NCBI GenBank assembly: GCA_013365325.1
Contig: JABVXV010000262.1
Span: 24,821 to 88,820 of the forward strand
Reading direction: 5' to 3'
DNA from: Dipetalonema caudispina
Lineage: Eukaryota > Nematoda > Chromadorea > Rhabditida > Onchocercidae
Length of the DNA stretch: 64,000 nt
Shown here: positions 51,101 through 64,000 of the stretch, piece after piece
Layout of the letters: every line of letters begins with the position of its first letter
Position numbering within the stretch: position 1 is the first letter of the stretch
The notes under the pieces: generated by a model
The model's input: the letters and a program-made list of their open reading frames with translations, nothing else
What the model was told of the DNA's origin: nothing
Database searches by the model: none
Position numbers and translations under genes: made by a program

Positions 51101-54100
51101 GTGATTTTTGTTGGGTTTCTAGTAAGCTACATTACTAATGTAAATAGTAAATATCAAGCTAGTAACCTATTCTCATGAATTCGTTCATTCCAATGTTCGT
51201 TCTTAAAATTCAATCATTTCTCAAAATTAGGTTATTGAGGAGTACAACTGTATGCATTTAATAGTTCTGATGACACAGAACAGTTGTACTGAAAGTCAAA
51301 GTTAGATTAAATAATTTATTTTGCTCAATTGATTTCGCACGAATAAATAATGCAGTTAGTGATAAATTGTTTATAAGTAATGAATGAAGAACTGTAATTT
51401 TGCAGTAATTATTGATAAAGAACTGCAAATATTTCCAGGTTCGTTACACTTCTTTACGTCGCATTTTAGTCGACACGAAGGTTTTAGTCGGCGCAAATCA
51501 AGAAACTTGCGTAACACGAATTTATTTCCATCTAAATTATCCTCCTGAAATACGTAGATTTCGTCAAAAAGTGAATTTACTGCGTGGGCCAAGAGTGGAA
51601 GTAGTAAGTGACCGATTCAGGTTGGTTATGAATTTTGCTAAATTTTGAAACCTGGAAAGAGAGTAGTCGAAATCGTATCCATTGCTTACTTTTCAATTGA
51701 CATAACACAGCCGTATATGACTTTAATTATAGTTTAGTGGACTTTTAAATTCTGAGAGAGCAGGCTAAATTTCGTAATGACAAAGGACTGATTGCAGGTA
51801 TTATCCGGAAGCTGATTATCAGAAAGATGGCAACATAGCGATTACAGCTATTAACGACAGTCCAGTTTTTTGTTTGCAATTCACAGAAATGATGGATGTA
51901 AGAGTAGTTTTGATTCCTTTGTTTGTATATTTCCATGATCAGATATAGATTTATTGCTAATATTTATTGGAGATATCTACTTTTGAATTTCATAAAGTTT
52001 CAATTTTATTATTAAGACAATCATTTTTTTAAAATCTATCTAGGATGATCTGTTGTACAGACTGTTGAGTAGATTGCATGCCCGTGTCAATCTTCCGATT
52101 GAGTTCGCTAATGTACGGCATTCATATTTTTCCGTAGACAGGTAAGCAATACTGATTTGCTTTTCAATAAATAAGGAAATCTCTCGCTTCCAATATTTCA
52201 CAGTTATTGATAAAATTTCTATGAACTAAAGCTAACATATGACATTAAAATATACATAGAACTTCACAATTTATTACGATTCGATGGTTAAAATTCTTTC
52301 CAGTTTTAATTAATTCTAAAACTACTCGTTAGTTTCAGTTAAAATGACTGTGTGGGTGATTTGCAGATCACTTAGATAATTTTAGTTACGTGGCATTGCC
52401 GGTTCGAGTGATTGGTTGTGACTATCGAAAATGTGCTAGTGCAGAGGAAATTCAACAAAATAACCATCTATATCAGCCTGTAGAGCCAAAAGTTGATAAG
52501 TATTGGTCCAAGAAACTAAGATCACTTTCTTTTGGACTGGAATATTTGATTGCAGCGTTATTATCACGTGGTGCTGTTGTGAAAGACCAGTTGCTGGTAA
52601 GCACATAATTTTGACATTAGATAGTCGTTATGGATTGAGTATGCTACATAGTTGCAAGTCTTATTACAGAAGCAACCACGATTTCATTTCTTTTCAGAAT
52701 AGCATTGAATCAAGAGATCAATTCCTAATCCATGTAGTAAACAGCTACGAACAAGACGAAACTGTAAGTCCTTTTTTTCGCGTTTACAAGACGAAACCCG
52801 TTTTTATTTAAAAAAGAAAAAAAGTTGACGTTAGCAAAAAGTGGTTTTGAAGCCTAAAATCTGATTAACTGTTTCTATCTCTTACAGTTTATTTTATTGA
52901 AGGTAACACTAGAAGTATTGGAGCGTTTGATCAATATGATCGATGAAATGAAAAACATACCACCACTGATAAGTGCATTTGATCGTATACGTAAGAGCAT
53001 TTTTGTGAAGAAGGACTTGCTTGCTGAGATTCATGAAAGAAGTGCCGACGAAGGATTTCAACGTGTTCGAAAGGTTTCGAAATTTTGCTTAATGTTCATA
53101 TTTTGAAGGGAAAGAAAGAACCAGTCAACTGGGTAATAGGTTTGGAAACATTGCTAAATAAAAGTGTATCGGTGCTTATGAATTGAGCGGTGTTCATGAT
53201 TTATCACTGACAATCATCAGGCTGTAATAACACCAACCCGAATGCTTCTCGTGGTTCCGGAATTGCTGATGGGAAATCGTGTATTACGTGAATTTGATGA
53301 AAGTGGTGATGGTGCGTTACGAATTCAATTTCGTGATGATGACGGTACACATTTGAGACGTAACAGTGCTGGATTATACATTATTGAAACAACGGTTCAT
53401 AACTGCCTACTACATGGAATTCACATATCAAGTAAGATATTTTTATACGGATGAAATATATTGTGAACTAATTTATCAACACTCCCACTTCGCCTAAAAG
53501 CAGCGATCCGAATATCAATAACTTTGTCAGTGAATGATAGTTCAATAGTTATTGATGACCACTACCATGTTTGTATGTGGTGTGTTGACAGAACAGTGCG
53601 GAAAGCATCTTCTTGCACGAAATCATCGGCCAAAAATGCACTATTAAAATTATTATGATAGTAATATGTCAAGCATTAGGTATTAACGGTATTTTGCTGC
53701 AGTCGTTTTGTAATATATTTTTTAGATTATCTTTCACTGCCACTTTTCTCATATTTTTTCATCCATGATGACAAAGAGATTGAAATTCTGGTTTCTTTAA
53801 CATTCTGACAATTCCTTTATAGTTCATTAAGATTTATCGTCACTGTGCTGTGTATGATCATCTGAGCTGGGAAAATATAAATATTTTGCGCTACAAGTTG
53901 CGTATAATATTTTTCAGTGCTCTGTAGTTCATGATGAATTTAATCCATTATTACATTGTTTTTTTTTTTTTCTTTTTTTAGATTGTCATTTTGTTTATTT
54001 GGCTTCCTCAAACTCCCAAATGCGTGACAACGGGTGCTATTTTTTTAATGATGGTATTGATGGTAAAGTGAAAAAGATTCGTGAGAAACTCGGCAAATTT

Positions 54101-57100
54101 GATCGAACTAATATTCCAAAATTAATGTCTCGAATGGGACAATGTTTCACGCAATCGAAGGTAAAACAATACTGGGTTCTGTTCGTATAATCATTAAAAT
54201 TAGATACTGATATGTTAATTGGTTTATTAGGCTGACTTTTTAGTTCCAGCCATTTTTTAACGCTTTATTTCTGAACATACTTGCAGTTCATTGCTCTCTT
54301 TTTCCTAAGTTCGAATGACAATGCAGTCATCTTCTTTCTTTTCGAATAAAAATTGTCTAATAATATTCAAACTATATTCCAAAGTATGTTTTCCTCCCAA
54401 CTTTTTCTCTTATATTCTTTGCTTCAGGAAAGTGACGTCATTTTGAAGCGTAAAAAATATAATAAAACATATGATGTGATAGGTGGGAAAGATTATTGTG
54501 GTGAGCCGTTTATTTTCTCAGATGGTGTCGGAAAATTATCAGAAGATTTTGCTAAACGAATCGCTAATGATTTACGTTTGGGCAAATTTGTCCCTAGTTG
54601 TTTCCAAGTAAGGATTTTCTATTAATGGGCAAATTCAATCAGTCATTATGAACAAATTATATAGAGCTGAAGTTTTTAGAATGCCTTTTTACTCTTGCAT
54701 ATCGTACAACAGCATTTTGCAGAGAAGCTGCTGTATTCGTTTGAAAAGAAACTATTAGAATTCTCAAAACTATCTAGTCGTTTGTCATTATGTATTTTAT
54801 GAGAGAAGGCTGTTCCAAACTGACTATCACTATCTCGAAAGCAATTCATGACGCTAGCTATTAAATTATTCTTTTGAAGTTTGGATATCGTAAAAAAAAC
54901 TATGATCAGTGTACTGGAGAAAGATCGAGTCAATGAGAGTTAAATTTCCGTGAAGTTTTGAAAATTGCAATATTTTTCGTAAATTCTTTTAGTTTTATCG
55001 AAGTTTAAAATTTTTTTTTTTTTGATCTTCAATAAACTGTTACATGATTTCAGTAAATCATGTAACAGTTTATTGAAGATCAAAAAAAAAGAAGTTTTTT
55101 TTTTTGAAGTTCAGGCATCGAGGCTTAAAAGGTGTGCTTTCTGTTGATCCATCATTGCGGCAACGCCGATTATGGGCTGAACAAAATGGTTTAGAGGATA
55201 AACATGGAAAAACTGAGAAAGTGAACGATTTAGATGTACTATTTAGACCCTCTCAGGTATTATTTGCATAGTGTTTCATTTGCTCTTACATAATTGGTAA
55301 ATCTTTCCATAGAAATTGAAAATTAGAAAAACTGATGAACCCAAACGTTTTTGTTCTTTTTTCAAAAGTACACTCTACCCAGTTATATGAATTAAGAAAT
55401 TTGCTCTTTTCTCAACAAACCAATTTTATAATCCGCTTCGTTGTTTTACTTTTTTTCGAAAAACAGTATTTTGGCTCGCTTTATGGTTCTGAAAAAGGTT
55501 TCTTATCTGTAGGACAAATTTCATGCACCGAGGAAGGAAATAATAGAAATTGTGAAATATTCCAGTCCAACACCAGTTTGTTTAAATAGACCATTTATCA
55601 ATATTCTTGACCAGGTTAGTGTTTTGTGTTCCTTTTGCTTTAACATCCTTAAAACATATGCGGATTGCTATCAGTCTAAAAATATACCATTTGCGTTGGC
55701 GTTTGTCTTGTCACACTCAATTGAAGTTGTTAGGCGTAGTCTGAAATCACTGATTTGTTAGAATTATTGACTTTCTTTTAAATTATAGGTAAGTGATATG
55801 CAAGGATTTGATATACATAGTCGCATAGTCCATCGCATACATGGTTTACTCGATCGCCAGTTGTTACAACTCTCTGATGCGCTGATGAGTGAAAACAGGT
55901 AATCATTCTTTAGTTGATTAGTTTCTGTTTTGCAACGAGCTGTCTGTTACCAAAATCTAATTTTTTTTTTTTTATCGCGAACAAAATTTTTTGTCCATTA
56001 TAGATGTCGTGAAAGGCTAGCAGAGTTTCCGAGGCGGATTAATGTTCAATATTTATCGCTATCGCGAGGTTTCACTCTTACGCAGGAACCGTTTTTCCAT
56101 GGCTTGTTAATTGCAAGTGTTCGATTCACATTGCGTAAATTCTACATTCCATTGCTATTCTAACGTTTTTATATGCTATGTAAAAATTACGTAATTTTCT
56201 AATCTGCAACTTGTGAGGACTTAGTTCAACTTTTCTTTTGATTTTAGAATTAATTTTTGCTAAACGTGATTGTCTTAAATTTGGTGAAGTGGTCTGTTAC
56301 TATGTTAACGTAAATTTGTTGCTGAATTTCTTTTTTTTTGATTTGAAGCCCTCCGTCTTCTTGATTAATTTATCCCAACCTATTTTTTTTTTTGCACAAA
56401 ACAGTATAAGAAATCAGATTTCGACAGTCGATTTAATTCATTATTCCTGTAGTATCATAATTTTGTGATAATGCTGAAAACCGAAAGCTATTTCATGACT
56501 CTTTTAATTTTCGTGAACGTTCAGCAATTTTGATAATAGTTTTTTGTTTTCAGAAAAACAATTATCCAAGGAACAAATCCAAATACCACCAAATCTTGGT
56601 CGAACTATGTTTGGCATTTTGGATGAAACCGGATTACTTCAATACGGACAGGTATTTGTGCAATTTACCAATGACGTTTCCTTGAAGACACCACCACCGG
56701 CTGCAGCAAAAACAATACTTAAAGGTTCATTTTTGTTCGTAAAATAAATAAATGTTTTTCTTATTTGTTATGTACCACATAATATCACAAAACTTTTTCG
56801 TATAAGGACAATGCTATTAATATCCTAATATTTGAAACATATTAAAAATTAATAATTATCTTTTTTTCTTTTCCGTGCCAAACAATTTCTTATCGAATCC
56901 TTTATCCTCTTTGCTTTGTTTTCAAATGGTGATTTTGGACACCGGTCTAACTTTAATGGTTCTCGAAATATTTATCCTGATATTATCTTTATATGCATGT
57001 TTATTTTTGTTTATATTTCTTTTCGTCCCTATCTTTCTTATCACGATGGGTATAGTCATAAACTGACTGCACACAAATTTTTTTAATTTATCTATAATTT

Positions 57101-60100
57101 AAAAAATATCGAAGGTATTTGGTTCTATTCATTTAAGGAATTCTGAGTTCCTTTTATATTATAGGTCCCGTGTTAATAACAAAAAACCCATCAATAGTCG
57201 CTGGCGATGTAAGGGTCTTCGAAGCTGTTGATTTATCCGAATTAAGACATTTGGTTGATGTAGTTGTTTTTCCGCAGCATGGACCCCGACCACATACGGA
57301 TGAAATGGCGGGTTAGTTATTGCTTTAAATTTTAAGAACTCCCAGATATGTTAAAGTTTGACGGAATAGTGAAATACATCCTACTGTTGTGTTGACTTTA
57401 AGTTTGTTTGTGATTTTATTATGATCTTCCAACTGCATAACCGTAGTCGTGTTTATTCTTCCTGAAAATCTACATCGCCATTTTATCAGATCCCAAACGT
57501 CTAATATGCATTATTGTTAATTAGTGATTCAAACTGATCAACTAGTGAAATTTCTGATCCATGAATTGCAAAATATTTATCTTCATGAATTCGTTTTCAT
57601 TTTTAAGGTTCGGATTTGGATGGCGATGAATATAGCGTCATATGGGATGATCAATTGTTGTTTGATCATAATGAAGAACCGATGGATTTCAGTAAGCTTG
57701 TTCGAGCTCCTGATGTTCTCGAAGAGGATGAAGTTGTTAGTTCCTTCCTCCTATGTACATCATTGTTAATGTAGGTTACAAAAAACTGTAAATAATATTT
57801 TGGCGTCCTGAAATTTTTTTACACCGAGTTTTCTGTAGGGTTACTAACATTGATTAGTGATGAATTTCATTTGCACATCGTTTAAAATCGTTTTCTGCAG
57901 CGTGGCGGGCAGTACGTTAACTCATTCCATAGTATATTATATGCTTAGAATTTCCTGAATTGCTTTGTTACACGTTTCTTGCTTTTCTTCAGTATACTAA
58001 GTAAACTTCGAAAGTAATGTATCATAGTAAGTATTCCGAATTCTACCTACTATTCTACTACCTTCACTTTTGTTTTAGGTGCGTGAAATGCGCCGCTTTT
58101 ATGTTGAATACATTATGCAGGATTCAATTGGTGTTATAGCGAATGCTTTTCTCGTAAATTCTGATATTTATGGAATTACCAGTGATGTTAGTCTTCCTTT
58201 TTTGTTTCCATAAACAAGTAAGACGTATTATCATCTACGATTCCATTAGTGATTAAGTAGGATCGAATAATCCAGTGGAAGCAGTATCTTAAAAGCATGA
58301 AGCATGCCGATAAGATTTCCATGTGATTTCAAATGTTCAGCTGTGTCACTATTAAGAGATCTGTTGGATAATGGAACAATATTAGTGATTTATATTTTCT
58401 TAATTTTATTATTGATTGATTGCGCTGTACCATATCATTCATATGCCATGTATGATCCAACCAATTATTATTAATCATTCGCATAGTGTTCTTATTACTG
58501 TTGTTTGACTTCAGGTCTGCCTAAGTATAGCAGAAAAGCATTCTCAGTCTGTGGATTTTCCAAAAACAGGACGGCCTCCAAAACCACTTGTCAAAGAGTG
58601 GAGCAAAAGACCGGATGGGAAAATTATGCCACCTGAGCGTCCAGAACGATGGCCCGATTTTATGTGCAAAACTCATGAGCCTTCGTATGTTTCAAATCGC
58701 CTTGTGGGGCAGTTATTCAGGTATTTGTGGACTTTTCCATGATTTTTCGGATACAACCAGAATTGATGATGTAGTTATCGGAGTTTGCCTTACAGGTTTT
58801 TATCTTCATAGGAGTGCATCTCCAACAAAATAATGTAATTGATATATTTATTCTGTAGACGAGAGATGACCTTTTGTTCTTTCTATTCTAGATTAACTCA
58901 TTTGACCAGCATATCCTTCTTTCCTCCTCTATAGCTAGTCAATAATACCTTTTTCAGGCGTATCCGACTAGTCCATGATGTCCTCTCAATAACCAGTGCT
59001 AGCAAAGAGTATTCACAGGTAACGGTGGATCCCCTCCTAGAATACAATGGTTGGAAAAATTATGAGAATGATGCGGAAGAAAATTTGAAAGTATACTCTG
59101 CTCATATTAGGGTATGTATTTTTCACAATTCTACTATGTTACCTCATTCATGTCTTCGTAAAAAGGTTGTTATTTGTCTCATCCATCTTTTCCATATGAT
59201 CACGTTTTCAGGCTCTTCTGGATAATTATGGAATACAGGATGAATGTCAGCTATATTCTGGTTGTTTTATCAAAATTCGTAATCGAATAAGTGATAGGGA
59301 TGCAGACGATATGTCTCAATTTAACACCAATTATGTCATTGAACAAAAAGTTACGAACATATTTATGAGGTTAACAATTCTATAAAGAAGATGTTAGATT
59401 TGACTGTTTACACTATAATCCATGAAATGGCAGAAAAATCAGCTGGCTGATTTGTTTTCCAATATTTCAATAATCTTAGATTTATAGAAAGCATTTCATG
59501 ATTAGCTTTTGTTGTCTTGCAGTTATCGCCGCGGTTTCTTCACTGAATTTGGTGGTTTTATGTCCTGCACTGAACCAGATGACGATTTTCATAACAGGGA
59601 TTTAACTGAACGAAGATGCTGTAAATGTCCAACTGTAGAGATGAAAAAGAAAGCATCCGCTTATTACATTGTTTGCTACCGTAAGTTACACTGAACTACT
59701 AGATTTACTTTTGTATATAAAATATTTGACCTATTAAATATTCTAAAAGTATTCTGTGTAATGAATGAATATCGGAAAAAATTCCCGATATGGAATCAAC
59801 ATTAAAGCATTTTCTTTTGTGAGTGCTTTGCTTGGTTGTATCCTATTCCAGTTACGTTGGTTGTACCACAGTAAAGCTTATAAAAATTTCAAAACAATCC
59901 TGGCTCCGACTTATAACTATATTATTAGTTCCCCCACTACGTAAAAAAGGACTGCTCTCAAATCGAATTTCTTCCATTTCGACAACTTTTTGAAGATATT
60001 TCCTAACCACATGAATTCTAAATATAAATTTTCTCATAAATTTCATCTTTACTTTATCGTTCTCTTGACAATTTTATGAGAAGTGTTTAAAATCTGATGA

Positions 60101-62725
60101 ATTTTCAGGCAAGGCTATGAATGAAACAGGTGAAAGATTGTTATCATTTCCGTGGATCGCCTGGGATATACTTGCTGAAATAAGAAAAGAAAATTGTATG
60201 CTAATATCACAAAGTATATTAACCACCGATCCTCTTTGTGATCATGTATCAAATGTCAGATTTTCAATTTTTAAGTTTGTGGTCACATTTAGCTAGTGTT
60301 GGCAAATTGAAACTGTCTAGGATTCATAACTAACTTTTTCTTTTCCTTGTAATATGTAAGACAAACAGTGCAATTTAAAAAAGGAATTTTATATCCACAT
60401 TTTTTACAAACTGTAAGTTTAGGTGACTTTTATTAAAATTGCGGGAATTTTCATGCATATCTTACTCTTGGTAGTATCTCTGTAGTTATTTTCTTTTGCT
60501 GTAGTTGTTACCGTAAATTTTTGTTTTTATGAAAAAATTTTTTTCCTTAATTTAAAAACACGAAAACTGATAATTTCCAGATCGTATCATGTTTTTGTGA
60601 TGATAACAGGAATGATTTTGATCAAACTATAGGACTTTTAACGGAAGGTGTTTCTGGTCTACATGCCATCAAGCGATATTGCAGAAAACATAAAGATATG
60701 AATTAAATGCTTCATTGCAGCAATTCTAGAATTTACCGCAATCAAATTTTTGTAAATTCAACAAATAATTCGTCGATGTTTCACTTTGACGTGGAAAAAA
60801 GTATCTTTTATACAATTATGAACTTACCATTTCATTATAGGACTGGACAAATTGTTTTACGTGTTATGCAAATGGGGTGAGCAACAACGATTATTTGAAG
60901 GACGGCTAAAGCGAGAGCATTTGTGTTTATTATTAATACAGTATGGATTAGGATATATAAGTGGTGAAAACATGCGCAGCTATGTTTTTCTTGAACAGGT
61001 TAGTTAAAGACAACAGATTATTTAAACATTGGATTATCTATGGATCCATTATTCTATCTGTATGAATACATCATTTATTTGATGTATTCTTTAATTAATA
61101 TTTTGGGAAGTACTGTTTATATGCTCTATTAGTTTCTTTAATTCTTGCTTGATTAATATAATTTGGAATACTTTCGGTATTGAAGGTATTAAGCTTTGAT
61201 GGAGCGTTTATTTTACATAATTCAACTTTGAAATTCGCTTAAATTAGAAAAGTTTTCAAAATTTTGTTTTCATTTTAATTCTCAGTTCCTCAATTTTTCT
61301 CCTCGCTATTACAGAACATAGTTCCATTTGATCTGACAATTAAATTATATGTTCGAACAAGGTTTTTTTCAGACCGATGAAATTCCTTCGGAAAATTCAG
61401 ATGAAGTTCAAGATTTAAACAGCTTAATTGGTGGTATTGGAAAATGTTTCCTGCGGTTTCTTCAATATTTGAGTTCGCGGTCATTCGAGACGATGAAGAT
61501 TTTCAATTTTATGCGACCAAATCTTGGATATCAATCAGTATTGATGCGTGGTCAATGGTTCGATTTGCATCAGGTTTGTATCTTCAATTTTGGTCATATA
61601 TAGCTATTATAGACATTTAGCAGAGTGTGCTTTATTTTCATATAACTTAAGCATTATTTGTTATTATTCTTTTAATTCGGTAAATTTATCTGAAATCCTT
61701 TTGTAGAAAATAATTCGGATTATGGATTTTTTTTTAAGATACTGAAACATGTCTTGATTTGCATATCTGTAGCCAATCTTTTTTTTTTTTTTTTTCAGGC
61801 GGCTGTTAAAACTTTCTATCGAATAGTGCTTACTAGCCATTTTGATGAATTGTTAGTATTTGAAAGGGAGCAGATGTCAGCAAATAGTTTATCTGTATGT
61901 TTTGTTTATAAATTTGATTTGTTTGCTTAATCTATCAACTACGCGAATATGTATAATCACTTGTAGGATGATGATTCTTTCTTTTTTTTTGGCTGAGTTT
62001 TTCAAAAATTTGAATTTGCAGACTATTTTTGTGTATTAAAGTTTCAGCTGCACAGTTTTATCGAAGCTGAACCTTTTACTATCGAATTACCGGAAGATTT
62101 GTGCTCTCATGATGACAATTTGAGAAGTAAAATGATAAGATATTCGGGCGTTATTCATTTGCATTTGAGAAGAATTCCGGATAGAAGAAGTTGGTTTTCG
62201 GTTTGAAATTATTTTCTAATTGAATTTAGTGCTAATCGATATCTGCTAGTGTTTTAAATTGTTATGTGACGCACTAATAGTCGGTTCGCCAGTTGCATAA
62301 CAGCATCCATCAACAGAACAACTTCAATTTTGCTTTAAAATTCACCATATTGGCTTGGAGTATCGATATCATAAATCGCAGTATGCAAATTAGCAACTAA
62401 GTTCAAACAAAGTTGACAGATCGATGGTGTCTGGGTTATGATTTGTATAGGCTTGACGTTGATAGGAACAATGTCAGCAATTCGAGTGTTTTAAAGCTAA
62501 ATTTAACCTGCCTTATTTGCAGTTAAACAACCTTCTACTACTATTGTTTTCATAAAAAAGCTTTCAGATCGAGTTGTAGTATCGGCATTTGGTACGTTGG
62601 AGTCATTGCATCGGTTACGTGATATACTTGCTGTGAAACCTACCTCAAATATACAGGCTGACAGTAAAACACGTAGTGATATGATGCTTCGATTGGTGTA
62701 TGAGCGGATCCGAGAATTGCCTTAA
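48122..62725 (+). CDS. Cellular RNA-directed RNA polymerase (EGO-1/RRF class)
   Basis: Cellular RdRPs copy target RNAs to make secondary small RNAs in nematode RNA interference. About 27 exons spread over 14.6 kb. Start ATG 48122 lies just after AATTTCAG. The N-terminal part has no clear motif. The RdRP domain runs from about 52380 ([19 protein letters not shown]) through [17 protein letters not shown] (54520), [17 protein letters not shown] (55110), [38 protein letters not shown] (56595), [17 protein letters not shown] (57170) to the catalytic [13 protein letters not shown] (DxDGD at 57613-57627). All three Asp are present, so the enzyme should be active. The C-terminal region (58080-62725) includes [12 protein letters not shown] and ends RIRELP. 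I recover exons at 60590 (SGLHAIKRY region, donor GAAG/GTGTTT) and 60840 by phase. The last junction near 62200/62567 needs a weak donor. Which paralogue (EGO-1, RRF-1 or RRF-3) is not settled. Confidence 0.95.
55015..55090. repeat. Perfect 36-bp inverted repeat with 4-base loop
   Basis: The left arm (55015-55050) is nine T followed by a 27-base sequence beginning GATCTTCAATAAACTG. The loop is CAGT (55051-55054). The right arm (55055-55090) is the exact reverse complement, ending in nine A. It lies in the RdRP intron that ends at about 55109, some 20 bases before the acceptor. In the transcript it would form a long, perfect hairpin. Confidence 0.9.
57613..57630 (+). other. RdRP catalytic DLDGDE codons
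   Basis: The exon begins at about 57608 right after a TTTTTAAG acceptor; the Gly before it is split across the intron. The bases encode D-L-D-G-D-E, the metal-binding motif of cellular RdRPs. Intact. Confidence 0.93.
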
Positions 62726-63955
62726 AAGTTTTCTGGAAGCAGAGATATTTGCTCGCGTAATTTTCCCAAGTGCTATTTGTTTTAAGAATTTTATTAGGTA
62801 TGATAAGAATTGTCTAAGCTTTTGAACTATACTTAAGCAGAGTTTACTGAAATACTGGCTATAAATACACATGTCTTTCAAACTGATTCTTCTTGTAGAT
62901 CTTATCTTTACAATGATATTGATTTGTTCTATATTAAATTCAGTAATGCAGTAAATCAACTGGAGATTTTAATCTGCTTGTTGTAAATTGGATATCAGTA
63001 CCGTGTTGAAATTGACCCCATTCAAGTTCTTAAGGATTGATCGTGGTTAAATTAGTTGTTGAACGATTTGCTGATTGTATATTAATGATATGGTATGTGA
63101 TACTTTTTCCAACAGATATTATCCTATCACTGTAAAGGTTTTATTTTTTTCTTTTTTTTTTCAATAGATATTTTGAAACAAAAAGTAACTAAAGTAGTTC
63201 TTTAAAAAACCTCAGTATTCATTCCTACTTTGGGATTTAAATTAGTCATTGCTTGTTCTTTACCTGTGAAATTTTGACATTAGTGATCAACTTGTTATCA
63301 TTCTAATTTCTATGAATATTCTGAAAAACACATGAGGAAAACAAACAAAAATTTACGATGGATAATAATCCGGAAGATTTATGACTGTTAGGTTCATGTT
63401 GTCAATTTATGTTTATTTTATGTTTGATGTTGTGGTATTTTTTTCTTTTTGGATGCTATAAATAAATAGTTCACTTCTTTAGTCATTCTGGACGTTAGAT
63501 GATTTTAGCATCTAGTAAATCGTATCCATTTTCGTAATTTCTTATTATTTTAGGATTTCACTGTCTTTTTTCTTTTAAATAAAGGATAGTAATATTTACA
63601 GATTGTCATTAGTTTGTATAATTATTATTGTCCTCATTTCCGAATATCTTTTAAGTGTTATTGCATCCTCTCATTTGATTTTAATTTTGGTTTATTTGTT
63701 AGAAAAAATGAAATAATTATTAGGATAGTTTTGGAATTTTTAGCATTTTTTGCAAAATTCATTTCCGTTTTTTGAGTTGTCAATACAAACTTTATTTTTT
63801 GTATATGACGTATAATCAGAAAAAGTGAAAATAAAAGCTGATCTCTCTTTTCTGGATCTGACTATTCATTTCTAATTTAAAATCGCGACTAGAAGTTTAG
63901 GGTACTTTTTCAGGTAGTTTTCATTTATCCTGTCTTATTTTTTAGTTTTTTTAAA
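62726..63955. other. Intergenic, RdRP 3' flank
   Basis: No gene was found. AATAAA-containing motifs near 63461 and 63580 could be polyadenylation signals for the RdRP gene. The minus-strand open frame 62645-62959 overlaps the RdRP end and is a shadow. Confidence 0.5.
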
Positions 63956-64000
63956 ATGAATTCGATTCAGTTGAAGTTAAGTGACAATAGCAACGAAATC
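63956..64000 (+). CDS. Possible start of a further gene, cut by the window edge
   Basis: ATG at 63956 opens a frame of 15 codons (MNSIQLKLSDNSNEI) to the edge. It follows a TTTTTTAG acceptor at about 63937-63944 by a short distance, as seen at other gene starts here. The fragment is too short to identify. Confidence 0.25.
   Translation, partial: MNSIQLKLSDNSNEI

Noticed and set aside
53510..53700. Possible structured RNA or tRNA in an RdRP intron
   Set aside because: No cloverleaf, A/B boxes or TPsiC-like sequence could be found.
48122..62725. Idea that the RNA polymerase is an integrated viral gene
   Set aside because: The intron-rich structure and the DLDGDE motif with cellular RdRP flanking blocks identify the eukaryotic RNAi enzyme.

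Overview
This window looks like nuclear DNA of a parasitic nematode, most likely a filarial or other spirurid worm. The evidence is very AT-rich sequence, many small exons, introns that typically end in TTTCAG, pyrimidine-CAG sites directly upstream of start codons (as expected for spliced-leader trans-splicing), and nematode families such as a ground-like protein and a cellular RNA-dependent RNA polymerase. No rRNA, tRNA, transposase, CRISPR array or bacterial operon was found. The calls come from translating exons by hand, checking splice phase and comparing with remembered family motifs. No database search was run.

Layout, left to right. (1) 1-5204, minus: a STAT-type transcription factor whose 3' end is cut off by the window edge inside the SH2 domain. 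(2) 9197-11692, plus: a secreted protein with a C-terminal ground-like domain. (3) 12730-20054, plus: the FAN1 DNA-repair nuclease, with UBZ zinc finger, SAP, TPR-like and VRR-NUC parts. (4) 21406-22238, plus: an unrecognised two-exon secreted or membrane-anchored protein. (5) 26439-25132, minus: a ChaC2-type glutathione-degrading gamma-glutamylcyclotransferase. (6) 29032-27627, minus: phosphopantothenoylcysteine decarboxylase (PPCDC) of CoA synthesis. Directly upstream and in phase (about 33177-29355, minus) are exons of a protein resembling the CG-1 DNA-binding domain, so the two may be one fused gene. (7) 36233-41954, plus: an FRMD8/Bili-like FERM protein. (8) 43756-46901, plus: CIAO1, a WD40 protein of cytosolic Fe-S assembly. 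(9) 48122-62725, plus: a complete RNA-directed RNA polymerase of the EGO-1/RRF class. (10) 63956 to the edge: a possible start of another gene.

The genes are functionally unrelated (signalling, DNA repair, glutathione and CoA metabolism, Fe-S assembly, small-RNA amplification), as expected for a eukaryotic chromosome segment. The points most worth a second look are the possible CG-1-like/PPCDC fusion, a perfect 36-bp-arm hairpin inside an RdRP intron, a 24-bp tandem duplication that creates two in-phase splice donors, a GC-AG intron supported by homology in the FERM gene, and several small repeats in the gene-poor stretches.
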